Source: Bacteriovorax sp.
Lineage (GTDB): Bacteria > Bdellovibrionota > Bacteriovoracia > Bacteriovoracales > Bacteriovoracaceae
Direction of reading: 5' to 3'
Assembly: GCA_014378525.1 (NCBI GenBank)
Contig: JACMNL010000001.1
Location: forward strand, 1-47,123
DNA length: 47,123 nucleotides
Shown here piece after piece: positions 1-8,462 of this stretch (positions are counted from its first letter, which is position 1; the number at the start of each line of letters is the position of its first letter). The notes below the pieces were generated by a model. That model was given only the letters and a program-made list of their open reading frames with translations, ran no database searches and was not told where the DNA came from. A program made the position numbers and the translations under genes.

Positions 1-28
1 AATCGTTTCCAAACATTCTTTCTCCCAT
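1..28 (-). CDS. 5' end of an unknown protein, cut by the window edge
   Basis: On the minus strand an ATG at 26-28 follows a strong Shine-Dalgarno GGAGG with 7 bases between. The visible product is only MGERMFGND before the window ends. Nothing can be said about function. The start is supported by the ribosome binding site and by a candidate promoter just upstream (52-80). Confidence 0.45.
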
Positions 29-51
29 GAGAAATCCTCCGATATTGAAAG

Positions 52-80
52 ATTATAGCATATGGGGAGCAAAAGTAGAA
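52..80 (-). promoter_or_regulatory. candidate sigma70 promoter for the truncated gene
   Basis: Read on the minus strand, a perfect TATAAT (52-57) lies 24 bases before the ATG at 28. A weak -35 (TTCTAC, 75-80) sits 17 bases further up. The -10, the spacer and the downstream ribosome binding site agree; the -35 matches poorly. Confidence 0.4.
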
Positions 81-161
81 TCACTTCCTAAATTACAAGA
101 TATTGGAATTCTTAACCCTTATTAAAAGCATTTTAAATTTTTGTTTGCTGAAGATTAAAAT

Positions 162-644
162 TTATTGAACGATGAAAGAAGCGAAGAAAATATTTTTTAC
201 GACAGGCTTTTTAAGTGCCTTGTTAATTTCTTTTTTCAATCTATCTTCAAGAATAATTTTTCCAGTAAGTGAGTTGAGTTCGTCTGAGCCCATTTTGGAA
301 GTGATGTCGATGATTCTATCTTGCACGACGGGCAGATATGCTTTCATTAATCCTGAGTCTTCAGCAGAAAATAAAGTCATATGCATTTCTACTTCAAGCC
401 ATTTCATGCGGGCGTTTGCTTGTTCGTTTTTTGGAACGAGGCTGATTGTCATTTTGTCGACTTTGAAGAAAGTAGGGATTGATTTGTAGTCGACGCTTGT
501 GAGCAATGCTTTTTTTTCGGCGTTCTCATCGATAGGGGGTTTTTTGTACATTTTTTCTGTGTAATAGAAAAGGCCTACAACTGCGAGAGTTGCGAGCATC
601 ATTACGCCCAGGAGAATCATGTCGATCATTTTTTTGCCGGTCAT
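162..644 (-). CDS. fliL: FliL-like flagellar basal body protein
   Basis: FliL is an inner-membrane protein that surrounds the flagellar stator and supports motor torque. The 160-residue product has the family layout: a short cytoplasmic start, one membrane helix at about residues 7-27, a charged linker, then a periplasmic domain. The C-terminal half carries the typical run of VQDRIIDITS, then LTGKIILEDRLKKEIN, and ends in the family's usual Q (FASFIVQ). Length is normal. The start is the only ATG before the helix, with no strong ribosome binding site. It stands alone, without fliM or fliN beside it, and is separated from ald by a terminator. Family call is confident; flagellar role is by homology. 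Confidence 0.8.
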   Translation of the reverse strand: MTGKKMIDMILLGVMMLATLAVVGLFYYTEKMYKKPPIDENAEKKALLTSVDYKSIPTFFKVDKMTISLVPKNEQANARMKWLEVEMHMTLFSAEDSGLMKAYLPVVQDRIIDITSKMGSDELNSLTGKIILEDRLKKEINKALKKPVVKNIFFASFIVQ

Positions 645-721
645 AAGTAAATTTTAACATGCTGAAGAGAAAGATAAAGAAAATTAAATGGGGAAAGAAA
701 TAGCTGAGTAAAATGTTTTGC

Positions 722-750
722 AAAAAAAAGGGCCGCTCGAAAGCGACCCT
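722..750 (-). terminator. Rho-independent terminator of ald
   Basis: Read on the minus strand, a 9-bp stem (AGGGTCGCT / AGCGGCCCT, one G-U pair) closes a TTCG tetraloop and is followed by eight T. It begins 11 bases after the ald stop, so it ends ald transcription before fliL. Confidence 0.9.
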
Positions 751-760
751 CTATAAAAAA

Positions 761-1867
761 CTAGAACGGAAGTTTTGTGTACGGTAATCCAAGATCTGTT
801 GCTACTTGTTCGTAAGCAAGAGTCCCTTTGTAAATGTTGATCCCTGGACGGAAAGAAGCATCTTTCTGAGCCGCTTCTTCAACACCCATGTTAGCAATCA
901 TACGAGCGTACTTTAGTGTTACGTTTGTAAGTGCGAAAGTTGAAGTTCTTGCAACTGCACCTGGCATGTTCGCTACACAGTAGTGAACTACACCGTCTAC
1001 TACGAAAGTTGGATTTTCGTGAGTTGTTGGCTTACAGGTTTCAATACATCCACCCTGGTCTACAGCGATGTCTACAACAACTGATCCTTTACCCATTTTA
1101 GAAATCATGTCACGAGTTACAAGCTTAGGAGCTTTTGCACCTGGAACTAAAACTGCACCGATAACTAAATCTGATTCAAGAACAGCTTTTTCGATGTTGT
1201 CTTGATTTGAGTAAATTGTAGTGATGTGTGAGCCATATAAAGCGTCCAGTTCAGCTAAACGTTTTGTTGAAAGATCGATTGCAGTTACTGAAGCTCCCAT
1301 TCCCATTGCCATTTGAATCGCGTTTGTTCCTGCGATACCAGCTCCGATAACAGTAACTTTAGCGCGTTTAACACCAGGAACTCCACCAAGAAGAATTCCT
1401 TTACCACCTTTATCAAGTTGTAAATAAGTTGCACCAATTTGAACTGACATACGGCCTGCAACTTCTGACATAGGAACAAGAAGAGGAAGAGATCCGTCTG
1501 CGTTTTGAATTGTTTCGTAAGCGATTGCAGTACAACCAGACTTCATTAAACCTTTTGTTTGCTCAGCATCCGGAGCAAGGTGAAGATATGTATAAAGAAT
1601 ATGATTAGGCTTAAGCATTGCGATCTCTACTGCCTGAGGTTCTTTAACTTTGATGATCATTGTAGATTTTTCGAAAACTTCTGCAGCAGTATCAAGAATT
1701 TTTGCTCCAGCTTTGATGAACTCTTCATCAGTGATGCCGATACCAACACCAGCATTTTTTTGAACGTATACCTGATGGCCGTCTGCGATTAGAGCGCGAA
1801 CTCCACCTGGAACCATACCAACACGGTTTTCATTGTTTTTAATTTCCTTAGGTACTCCGATAATCAT
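761..1867 (-). CDS. ald: alanine dehydrogenase
   Basis: Catalyses NAD-dependent reversible oxidative deamination of L-alanine to pyruvate and ammonia in the cytoplasm. The 368-residue length is normal. Key residues of the family are in place: R15 (NENR), K75 (KVKEP) and H96 (YLHLAP) for pyruvate binding and catalysis, a Rossmann GAGIAG around residues 177-182, and the [11 protein letters not shown] segment with the catalytic Asp. The ATG has a good ribosome binding site (AAGGAG). It lies 89 bases after the redox operon on the same strand, with no clear terminator between, so read-through is possible, but it is probably transcribed separately. A strong terminator follows. Links amino-acid catabolism to central metabolism, as expected for a protein-eating organism. 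Confidence 0.95.
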   Translation of the reverse strand: MIIGVPKEIKNNENRVGMVPGGVRALIADGHQVYVQKNAGVGIGITDEEFIKAGAKILDTAAEVFEKSTMIIKVKEPQAVEIAMLKPNHILYTYLHLAPDAEQTKGLMKSGCTAIAYETIQNADGSLPLLVPMSEVAGRMSVQIGATYLQLDKGGKGILLGGVPGVKRAKVTVIGAGIAGTNAIQMAMGMGASVTAIDLSTKRLAELDALYGSHITTIYSNQDNIEKAVLESDLVIGAVLVPGAKAPKLVTRDMISKMGKGSVVVDIAVDQGGCIETCKPTTHENPTFVVDGVVHYCVANMPGAVARTSTFALTNVTLKYARMIANMGVEEAAQKDASFRPGINIYKGTLAYEQVATDLGLPYTKLPF

Positions 1868-1955
1868 TGTTATCTCCTTTGAGGTTTAAGCTTTAAGACT
1901 CTAAAAATTTGTCTGCCCAGAATTCCATATAATTGCAAAAAAAGAAAGGGGATTT

Positions 1956-1971
1956 ACTACACGCGTGTAGT
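1956..1971. repeat. 16-bp perfect palindrome over a stop codon
   Basis: ACTACACGCGTGTAGT is its own reverse complement and contains the TAG stop of the 170-residue gene. On the plus strand CTTTTT follows; on the minus strand a T-rich tract begins some bases later. It could be a weak hairpin at the operon end or a protein-binding site; neither is shown. Confidence 0.5.
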
Positions 1972-2469
1972 CTTTTTACGCTTGTGGATGACTACTTTAA
2001 TCCAGATTCCCCCTATGATGAGAAAAGGTATTAAATAGACAAGTATTTCAGTGCGGTTTGGGCCCGGTGGAGTCACTTCCACAGGGAGAGTCTGATCCAG
2101 CAATACATCACCATTTTGTTTATTTTTAACCAGAATCTCTACGTTCCATACCATCGCCCTGGGAAAAGGGATCGTCGCGGTATAAGTAAATCTACCGTTT
2201 TGCTGCTCTCCCTTCATTGCCAGTGCCGAGAGAATTTCCTTGGGCCCTGTCGTTGGGGTGGCCTTAATCTGATAGATAAAATCATCACCTTTTAAATTTT
2301 CACCCTCAGGGTAAAAAAGAAAAGTCCCCTTTTCAGTATCGGGATCCGTCCATACAGAAATTTTATTCGTCAGAAATTTTTGATCCACAAGAATCGGAAA
2401 AGGTGGACCTTCGTGAGCAAAGACTTCCGAGATTACTAACATTGAAAATAAGAAAAAGTATTTTTTCAT
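1957..2469 (-). CDS. exported membrane-anchored protein of the redox operon (unknown)
   Basis: Not recognised as a named family. The 170-residue product has a signal peptide (residues 1-18, cut after VFA), so the mature protein would begin HEGPPFPI. A periplasmic beta-rich domain follows, then one C-terminal membrane helix (about 144-162) and a basic tail KRKKTTRV. This is a periplasmic domain tethered to the inner membrane, as in CopC/YtkA-type proteins, but I see no sure homology. The start overlaps the preceding gene's stop (ATGA), so translation is coupled to the polyferredoxin gene and the proteins probably act together. Confidence 0.7.
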   Translation of the reverse strand: MKKYFFLFSMLVISEVFAHEGPPFPILVDQKFLTNKISVWTDPDTEKGTFLFYPEGENLKGDDFIYQIKATPTTGPKEILSALAMKGEQQNGRFTYTATIPFPRAMVWNVEILVKNKQNGDVLLDQTLPVEVTPPGPNRTEILVYLIPFLIIGGIWIKVVIHKRKKTTRV

Positions 2470-3761
2470 GGAGCAAGACCTATAAATGTCCCACGCATTT
2501 CCATTGGAAGAGACATAATCCAGATGGCCGCGAGCAAAATTATTAAATGAGCAGATATCCAGCGAAAACGTATGCGTTTTGATTCATTCATCATGAATGT
2601 CACGATGATGGACCCTGCAAATCCTAAAATTAAAAATCCATACTGGATAGGAGTTACAAGTCGAACCGGCATTCCCATGTATTGAGTCGGGATGGAAATT
2701 TTTGTCAGCAAAGGAATGAAAGTAAAAATTCCCGTGAGCAAATGAAAACTGTAGTGAGCAAGCCAGATGGAAAATCCCAGAGGAAGTAAACTTGGAATTA
2801 ATTGTTTTTGTTTTTTTGGAATAATAATTAACGGAGCGGCGATTAGAAAAATAATAAAAACGATCAGTAATAAAATGAACTGACTTTTTATATTAAAAAC
2901 GTCAGTGAAAAAGGACTGCAGTTCGTAGGCCGGTGCCACCATCGAAAAAGCGTTTAACAGAGCACCGAATGTAAAAACGATAATGAGAAAAAGTATGTCG
3001 GGGCGTTTTGAAAGTGTACCGACTCCCGATCTGTGATGATCGCTCCATAGTTCTTCTGTCGGCGTGACAGACTTCAAGGCAATGTTGTCATATGGACAGG
3101 CCTCGACACAATCCATGCAGAAAGTGCAGTCCAGGTTACCGATTTTTTTCGGCATTAACAAATGTGTTTCACAGCCGCGTTTAATGATTTTATTTTCAAC
3201 CACCACACCTTTTAAACACTCAATCGTCGTGCAGCTATCGCAGACAGATAAATTTTTGGCGGCCACAGTTTTTGGTGAAATGGTGCTGGATAAAAAATTA
3301 AACTGGCCGATAGGGCAGAGGTATTTGCAAAAGGCCGCTTTTTTGAAAGTAAGGTCGATGATGATGGCCACAACGAAATAAGCAATGATCAGATAGGCCG
3401 TCATTGCAGGTTGTGACCACAGGTGAAAATACTCGTAACAAAATAAAACGGCCGTAAAGAAAAAAATGCCGGCCCATTTGTTCTGCAGTTTTTTCGGCCA
3501 CAATTTTTTGGGTGAAATAAAAACCCGCAGGCAGTTGCGGACAAAAATAAAAGGGCAGCTCATGCAAAAAAAATTTCCAAGCAGGAGAATCAGGAAAACC
3601 AGTAGTCCCCTGTAGTGAACCCATACAAAAAGAGTCGTGAGATTTTTCGGGGCAAATGCTGATCCCCATAGTCCTTCAGAGATAAGAAGAATGGAAAAAA
3701 CTAAGAGTAAAATCTGAAAAGCGTATTTAATCGTGAATAGATTTTTTTTAGAATTAAGCAT
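2466..3761 (-). CDS. NapH/NosR/CcoG-like membrane polyferredoxin
   Basis: A 431-residue inner-membrane iron-sulfur protein. Hydrophobic helices flank cysteine clusters typical of NapH, NosR and CcoG: FFCMSCP near residue 64, CKYLCPIGQF near 146, CDSCTTIEC, and a ferredoxin-type CTFCMDCVEACP at about 213-224. These should bind [4Fe-4S] clusters and pass electrons between the membrane and periplasmic or assembly partners. A further block of C-terminal helices makes it longer than NapH. It lacks the N-terminal FMN domain of NosR. The start overlaps the stop of the FixH/YtkA-like gene (TGATG) and the end overlaps the next start. No nos, nap or cco structural gene is visible here, so the electron acceptor is unknown. 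Confidence 0.8.
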   Translation of the reverse strand: MLNSKKNLFTIKYAFQILLLVFSILLISEGLWGSAFAPKNLTTLFVWVHYRGLLVFLILLLGNFFCMSCPFIFVRNCLRVFISPKKLWPKKLQNKWAGIFFFTAVLFCYEYFHLWSQPAMTAYLIIAYFVVAIIIDLTFKKAAFCKYLCPIGQFNFLSSTISPKTVAAKNLSVCDSCTTIECLKGVVVENKIIKRGCETHLLMPKKIGNLDCTFCMDCVEACPYDNIALKSVTPTEELWSDHHRSGVGTLSKRPDILFLIIVFTFGALLNAFSMVAPAYELQSFFTDVFNIKSQFILLLIVFIIFLIAAPLIIIPKKQKQLIPSLLPLGFSIWLAHYSFHLLTGIFTFIPLLTKISIPTQYMGMPVRLVTPIQYGFLILGFAGSIIVTFMMNESKRIRFRWISAHLIILLAAIWIMSLPMEMRGTFIGLAP

Positions 3762-4162
3762 CAGTTGGTATTAAATCTGACTTCTTTTTTTATGATCTGA
3801 CCGTCGGGAAGAGTAATCGTGATAAAAAGCATCCATTCACCCAGCATCGTAAGTTTGATGCTGGACTGGTAAGTTGAGTCTTTTATAAAACGGGCCGCTG
3901 GAAAAATAGGGACCATTCCACCATGATTCATATTGGCCTCGATTTCAAATTTTGCATTCGGAATTGGATTTTTTTTCTTGTCGGTGAGATTGAAAATGAA
4001 TTCCACCGGATTATTAAGATCTGTCATTTTTTTCGGAAAGTAATCCCACGTCATGATGGTGTCATCATAATATTTTGCAGAGTGGATATTGAAATTTTTT
4101 TTCAGGAAAAAAAGTCCGAATCCTACTGCTAAAAATAAAACTATGACTGCGAATTTTTTCAT
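3761..4162 (-). CDS. FixH/YtkA-like membrane-anchored protein
   Basis: A 133-residue protein with one N-terminal membrane anchor (residues 4-21) and a periplasmic Ig-like domain. The MNHGGMVP motif and the closing LPDGQIIKKEVRF strand resemble FixH/YtkA-like proteins, which occur with copper oxidase assembly and polyferredoxin genes. The His and Met residues could contact metal, which is inference. I chose the ATG at 4160-4162, overlapping the upstream stop (TAATG), because it gives a clean anchor and matches the coupled starts of this operon. An ATG seven codons earlier lies inside the upstream gene and has no ribosome binding site. Confidence 0.7.
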   Translation of the reverse strand: MKKFAVIVLFLAVGFGLFFLKKNFNIHSAKYYDDTIMTWDYFPKKMTDLNNPVEFIFNLTDKKKNPIPNAKFEIEANMNHGGMVPIFPAARFIKDSTYQSSIKLTMLGEWMLFITITLPDGQIIKKEVRFNTN

Positions 4163-4722
4163 TAATCGATAGCGCATGTGCATTTATATTGTGCACGTTC
4201 AACTGGTGTTGGAAACAAGTGCATATACATTGCAACGGCCATCGGAATAAAAACGATTGTATTGTAGAAAAGGTGTAACTCAACTCGCGGGTAAAATAAC
4301 TGCAACACGCTCGTTGGAACCGGTGAGCCCCAGAATGGATGAGTGATCGCTTGAATTTGAAGAAGTAAATGTTCGATGTGATGCCAGAATTGAATAACAA
4401 GAGAGACCATCCACCATTTATAAGCGCGGCCGACAAAGCCGGAGCGCAAAATCCACAGACCGATAAGCATGAATAGTGCGTAACCGTAGTGCATAGTTTC
4501 CGAAGACACGAGCCATGGAAAAAACTGGCCTAAAACTCCGCGGGAAGCGGGACGTGGCATATGAAGGACAAAAATCTGGAACGCTTGCACTAAATGTTCT
4601 GCCCAGTGAGCGAGAACGATGAAAGCATAAACTCTTAAAGCGAATTCGTGTTTATATGTATTGGCCGCAGTAATAAACCCAGCATAACGAGACGAACCCG
4701 CGTTCATAGTCTGTGTTGTCAT
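4162..4722 (-). CDS. histidine-rich multi-pass membrane protein (unknown)
   Basis: Not recognised. The 186-residue product (start MTTQTMNAG) has about four membrane helices. Two carry matching motifs, HWAEH near residues 38-42 and HHIEH near 112-116; a third helix contains ELHLFYN. Paired HxxEH motifs in membrane helices suggest a bound metal or haem, and the C-terminus ends with a CxC pair (YKCTCAID). The start was chosen because AAGGGA lies 9 bases upstream and the gene then begins 4 bases after the preceding stop; the longer reading back to 4830 would overlap that gene by about 100 bases. It is coupled to the FixH/YtkA-like gene, which points to a shared redox or metal role. Confidence 0.65.
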   Translation of the reverse strand: MTTQTMNAGSSRYAGFITAANTYKHEFALRVYAFIVLAHWAEHLVQAFQIFVLHMPRPASRGVLGQFFPWLVSSETMHYGYALFMLIGLWILRSGFVGRAYKWWMVSLVIQFWHHIEHLLLQIQAITHPFWGSPVPTSVLQLFYPRVELHLFYNTIVFIPMAVAMYMHLFPTPVERAQYKCTCAID

Positions 4723-4726
4723 TTTA

Positions 4727-5554
4727 TCATGTCCCTTCATAAGTAATCTTTTGTTGATCATATAAAGGAAAAACGTTTTTGCCAAATTCGTCTTGTGCCA
4801 TATCGGCAAGTCCTCTGTGAGAAAGGTCATGACTCATATGTATCAGACCCGCGCGCTCGGGTTTTATCTCTTTTATATAGTGAAAACATTTTTCCACCGT
4901 CAGATGGGTCTGGTGAGGGCGTCTTTGCAGACAATCTATAATCAAAAGTTTTAATTTTTTTTCCTTTAAAATTTTTATCAGGTGATCGGGAAGTTCGAAA
5001 CAGTCGACTACATAAGCGAAGGTGTCGTGGATAAATCCCATCGTTACACCATATCCATGAGGGTAACTGAAAAAGAAAAAATCCTCTCCGTTAATCGTTG
5101 TAGTTTTTTCCATTTCAACGGCCTGGATATTAAGCCTTGGAACGCCACCACCGAGAGACGGGCGGGAAGCTGCCTGAATAATATAAGGGTAGCGTTCTTC
5201 AATAAATGCTTTCGTGGGAGCATTTGTGAAGACGGGAATTTCTTTAACTGGTGGCCCGAAAGAAAAAGGGCGTAGGTCATCAATGCCGTGAAGATGATCT
5301 GCATGTTCATGGGTGATAATCGCAAAATCTATTGCGGAGATCTTATTGGCAAGAAGTTGTGTGCGAAGATCAGGTCCGGTATCAACAATAATTCTCTGAC
5401 CATTTTTCGTTTCGATAAACAAACTTGTACGAAGTCTCTGATCGCGATGATCAAGTGAAGTGCACACCGGACACGAACACCCCACAAGTGGGACACCTGT
5501 GCTGGTTCCACTTCCCATGATAGTGATTGTGTTTTCATACAGAGATTTTTGCAT
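4727..5554 (-). CDS. PhnP-like metallo-beta-lactamase-fold hydrolase
   Basis: Metal-dependent hydrolase of about 275 residues. The start of the fold reads GSGTSTGVP, followed by CSCPVC, the cysteine cluster that binds a structural zinc in PhnP. The catalytic motif HEHADH and an Asp/His-rich C-terminal half (IDCLQRRPHQTH, HMSHDLSH) complete the active site. PhnP cleaves 5-phosphoribosyl 1,2-cyclic phosphate, but no phn genes are near, so the substrate here is open. Start: ATG at 5552-5554; an ATG eight codons earlier (5578) is possible, and neither has a clear ribosome binding site. First gene of the redox operon, ending 4 bases before the next start. Confidence 0.8.
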   Translation of the reverse strand: MQKSLYENTITIMGSGTSTGVPLVGCSCPVCTSLDHRDQRLRTSLFIETKNGQRIIVDTGPDLRTQLLANKISAIDFAIITHEHADHLHGIDDLRPFSFGPPVKEIPVFTNAPTKAFIEERYPYIIQAASRPSLGGGVPRLNIQAVEMEKTTTINGEDFFFFSYPHGYGVTMGFIHDTFAYVVDCFELPDHLIKILKEKKLKLLIIDCLQRRPHQTHLTVEKCFHYIKEIKPERAGLIHMSHDLSHRGLADMAQDEFGKNVFPLYDQQKITYEGT

Positions 5555-5577
5555 CGAAACTGTCCAGTTAATCCACA

Positions 5578-5605
5578 TTGTATACTGTCCGCGAACTGAT
5601 ATAAT
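5578..5605 (+). promoter_or_regulatory. sigma70-type promoter for the M16 protease pair
   Basis: TTGTAT (5578-5583) and a perfect TATAAT (5600-5605) are 16 bases apart, 35 bases before the ATG at 5641. The promoter lies right at the 5' end of the divergent hydrolase gene, so the two units share a short control region. Confidence 0.6.
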
Positions 5606-5640
5606 TTTAACTCAACTTATAGAGATCGAGGAATAAAATT

Positions 5641-7059
5641 ATGTCACCGCAAATACCCCGCGCCGTAAAATCTCCACGTCTAATTAAGGTCTTGTCACTA
5701 ATCATGATGGCCTTTCTTTTTGATGCATGTGGAAGTATGAAGACAGCGTCGAAAGCTGCTCCGTTAAAAGCAGGATTTAATGTTAAAAAAGTTGTTTTAA
5801 AGAATGGCTTAACGGTACTGATTGCTCCCAATCCAAAATTGCCAATCGTTTCTTACTACACATTATTTGATGTTGGTGGACGCGATGAAGGTCCCGGCAC
5901 AACAGGTGCTACACATTTTCTTGAGCACATGATGTTTAAGGGAGCAAAAAAATACGGACCGGGCGAATTCGATGGCCTGCTCGAAAAAAGCGGTGGTGTA
6001 ACGAACGCGTATACTACAAATGATATGACAGTTTATTATCAAAACATTCCGGTGGAATTTTTAGATACGATGATTGATATGGAAGCGGATCGTATGCAGA
6101 ACCTTCTGCTTGAACCGGTTTCATTTGAAAGTGAAAGACAGGTTATTTTTGAAGAAAGAAAAATGCGTTATGAGAACAGTCCTGACGGATTGATCTTTTT
6201 AGCTCTTATGAAAAAAATGTTTGTCGGAACACCGTATGGAAATTCTGTTATCGGTGACGAAGCAGATTTAAAAGCACTATCGCGCGACCAGATGATGGTG
6301 TTCTTCAAAAACTTTTATGTTCCCAACAATGCCATCGTCGCCATCGCAGGGGATGTTGATCCGGATAAAGTCATTGCTAAAATTGAAGAAACTTACGGAA
6401 AAATTCCTGCTTCAAAAGATCTTAAAGACCTGAAGAAAAAATCGGGTGAAGAAGCATTCAAGTCTCACGCCCTGCTTGGAACTGAATATAAAGTTTATGC
6501 CACTAACCCGATTCCAAAATTTGTCATGGCCTATCAGGCAGATAAAGTGGGAACAAGAAAATCATACGTCATGGACATTCTTGCAATGATCTTAGGTAAC
6601 GGTGGAAGTTCTTACTTAACTCAAAAATATGTTAAGTCTGACAACCCGATCTTAAGTGAGATCAGCCTTTCGAACTTCAACCTTGTTCACTCCGGTGTTT
6701 TTTATTTTGCCGGAGAGCTAATGGAAGGACAAAAAATTGAAGACGTGAAAAAAATTCTCGAAGGTGATTTAAAAGATATGTGCGAAAAAGCTATCAGCGC
6801 CCGTTCACTTCAAAAAGCAAAAAACCAGATTCTTGCCCAGGGGTACAGCCAGCTTAAAACCAATGCCGGTGTTGCTTCAACAATCGTTCGCAATGAAAAA
6901 TGGCACGGGGATTACAATTACGGACTGAAGGAAATGGAAACATATAATTCCATCACAGAGAGTGAAGTTTCTAAGTCATGCAAAGAGACTTTAGAAAACT
7001 CAAAGTCGATTTTCATTTCGACATCGGATAAATATCCTAAAACTGCGGAGACAAAATAA
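5641..7059 (+). CDS. M16 family zinc peptidase, possible lipoprotein
   Basis: Zinc endopeptidase of the pitrilysin/processing-peptidase family, 472 residues. The inverted zinc motif HFLEH is at residues 92-96, with the downstream ligand Glu in the segment ESERQVIFEER. The N-terminus has a basic stretch and hydrophobic helix ending FLFDAC at residue 30, a plausible though non-ideal lipobox, so the protein is probably exported and perhaps lipid-anchored. The ribosome binding site GAGGAA precedes the ATG. It is coupled by TAATG to a second M16-like gene that lacks the zinc site, the usual active/inactive pairing of two-subunit M16 enzymes. Probably acts on periplasmic or secreted peptides. Confidence 0.9.
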   Translation: MSPQIPRAVKSPRLIKVLSLIMMAFLFDACGSMKTASKAAPLKAGFNVKKVVLKNGLTVLIAPNPKLPIVSYYTLFDVGGRDEGPGTTGATHFLEHMMFKGAKKYGPGEFDGLLEKSGGVTNAYTTNDMTVYYQNIPVEFLDTMIDMEADRMQNLLLEPVSFESERQVIFEERKMRYENSPDGLIFLALMKKMFVGTPYGNSVIGDEADLKALSRDQMMVFFKNFYVPNNAIVAIAGDVDPDKVIAKIEETYGKIPASKDLKDLKKKSGEEAFKSHALLGTEYKVYATNPIPKFVMAYQADKVGTRKSYVMDILAMILGNGGSSYLTQKYVKSDNPILSEISLSNFNLVHSGVFYFAGELMEGQKIEDVKKILEGDLKDMCEKAISARSLQKAKNQILAQGYSQLKTNAGVASTIVRNEKWHGDYNYGLKEMETYNSITESEVSKSCKETLENSKSIFISTSDKYPKTAETK

Positions 7060-8453
7060 TGAAAATGCCAATACTCGTACTGGCCGCAATGGCCTTTTCA
7101 ATAAATGCTTTTACCGCTGAAACAAAACAACCGCAGATCGAAGACAGTATCAAGAGACTGAACTGGAATGGAATCGAAGTTGTCTACATCGAAGACAATC
7201 GTTTTCCTACTTACGATATGACTGTTTATTTTGCTGACGGAGCTCTTAGCGAGAAAAAAGGAGAGAACGGTTTAACGATCCACAGTTTTAATCTGATGGA
7301 CTCGGGGACTGACAAACTTTCTCAACAGGAAATCCTGGATCAGATGGAATTTTTGGGAACAGACTTCAACGCTGATGTCACTCACGAGTTTACGACAATG
7401 ACTGTTTCAGGTTTAACAAAAGACTTAAAAACGTCAATGACACAAATCTGTTCATTGATGAGATCAGCTACGTTTCCGGAAAGTACAATTAAAAAAGAAC
7501 TGGATCTTGAGCGCACAAGTTTACAAAGTATGGTCGCTTCTCCACAGGCCTTATCAGAGCGCGTTTTCCGTGAAATCTCGATGGCCAACACTCCATACGC
7601 TTATCCGGTTGCAGGAAAGCTGAAAGACTTAAAAGATCTGAAACCAGCTGCACTACGAGCACGCCTTGATTACTTCCTGGATAAAGTTAAAAAACGTATT
7701 TATATCACAGGCCCAAAAAGTGTTCTTAGTATGGAAAAAATCCTGGCAGATGAATGTCATCTGAAAGGTAATCAAACTGACTTCGTTCGCTCTGTTGAAA
7801 AACCAGTAATCCGTCCGGCAAAAATGGAATTTGTTTTTGTTCCGGTTCCGGATGCTAACCAGGTTCAGTTACGAATCGGACGTTTTTTAAATTACAACGA
7901 AATCGGCGATAAAAATTTAGATGCACTAGCTTCTGATTTTCTCGGTGGTGGATTCACTTCAAGACTTATGCATGAAGTTCGCGTGAAGCGCGGTTTAACT
8001 TATTCAATCGGTGCTTTCATTTCTTCTCAGAAACAATACGGCCGCTCAGGTATTTCAACTTTTACAAAAAACCAGACGATCGATAAATTAATTGAAGTTA
8101 TTGATGAAGCAGTCACTAAAATCCAGAAAGAAGGGATCACTGATCCGGATTTGGATAGATCAACATCAGGTGTAGTGGGAGCTTATCCGTTTAAGTTTGA
8201 AAGTAACCCGGCATTCCTCGGGCAGTTGTTACTGCTGGATCACATAGGAAAACCTTATTCTGATTTATTCGATTTCAAAGATGCTGTAAAAAAATACAAT
8301 GCTAAAGATGTAGCGAAGAAAATCAACGATATTTTTGGAATGAAGAAGCAGACGATTTTTGTATTAGGGGATAAATCAATTGAACCGAAACTTAAAGCGC
8401 TTACTAAGAAATACGGGCCGCTTAAAGTTGTAGACTACAAACCGTATCTTTAA
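7059..8453 (+). CDS. M16 family protein without zinc motif, partner subunit
   Basis: A 464-residue homologue of the preceding peptidase with a signal peptide (residues 1-20). The position of HxxEH is occupied by IHSFNLM, so it should not bind zinc or cleave. The C-terminal half keeps the Arg/Tyr region that contacts substrate in M16 dimers (HEVRVKRGLTYSIGAF). By analogy with two-subunit M16 systems, it would be the substrate-binding partner of the upstream protein. Its ATG overlaps the upstream stop (TAATG), which supports equal synthesis and a complex. It ends 10 bases from the convergent bactofilin gene. Confidence 0.88.
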   Translation: MKMPILVLAAMAFSINAFTAETKQPQIEDSIKRLNWNGIEVVYIEDNRFPTYDMTVYFADGALSEKKGENGLTIHSFNLMDSGTDKLSQQEILDQMEFLGTDFNADVTHEFTTMTVSGLTKDLKTSMTQICSLMRSATFPESTIKKELDLERTSLQSMVASPQALSERVFREISMANTPYAYPVAGKLKDLKDLKPAALRARLDYFLDKVKKRIYITGPKSVLSMEKILADECHLKGNQTDFVRSVEKPVIRPAKMEFVFVPVPDANQVQLRIGRFLNYNEIGDKNLDALASDFLGGGFTSRLMHEVRVKRGLTYSIGAFISSQKQYGRSGISTFTKNQTIDKLIEVIDEAVTKIQKEGITDPDLDRSTSGVVGAYPFKFESNPAFLGQLLLLDHIGKPYSDLFDFKDAVKKYNAKDVAKKINDIFGMKKQTIFVLGDKSIEPKLKALTKKYGPLKVVDYKPYL

Positions 8454-8462
8454 GATTTAATT

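Noticed and set aside
1285..1792. Open frames on both strands within ald
   Set aside because: They are shadows of a clear alanine dehydrogenase gene and show no family features.
4723..4830. Longer N-terminus for the histidine-rich membrane protein
   Set aside because: It would overlap the hydrolase gene by about 100 bases; the internal ATG at 4722 has a ribosome binding site and fits the operon spacing.
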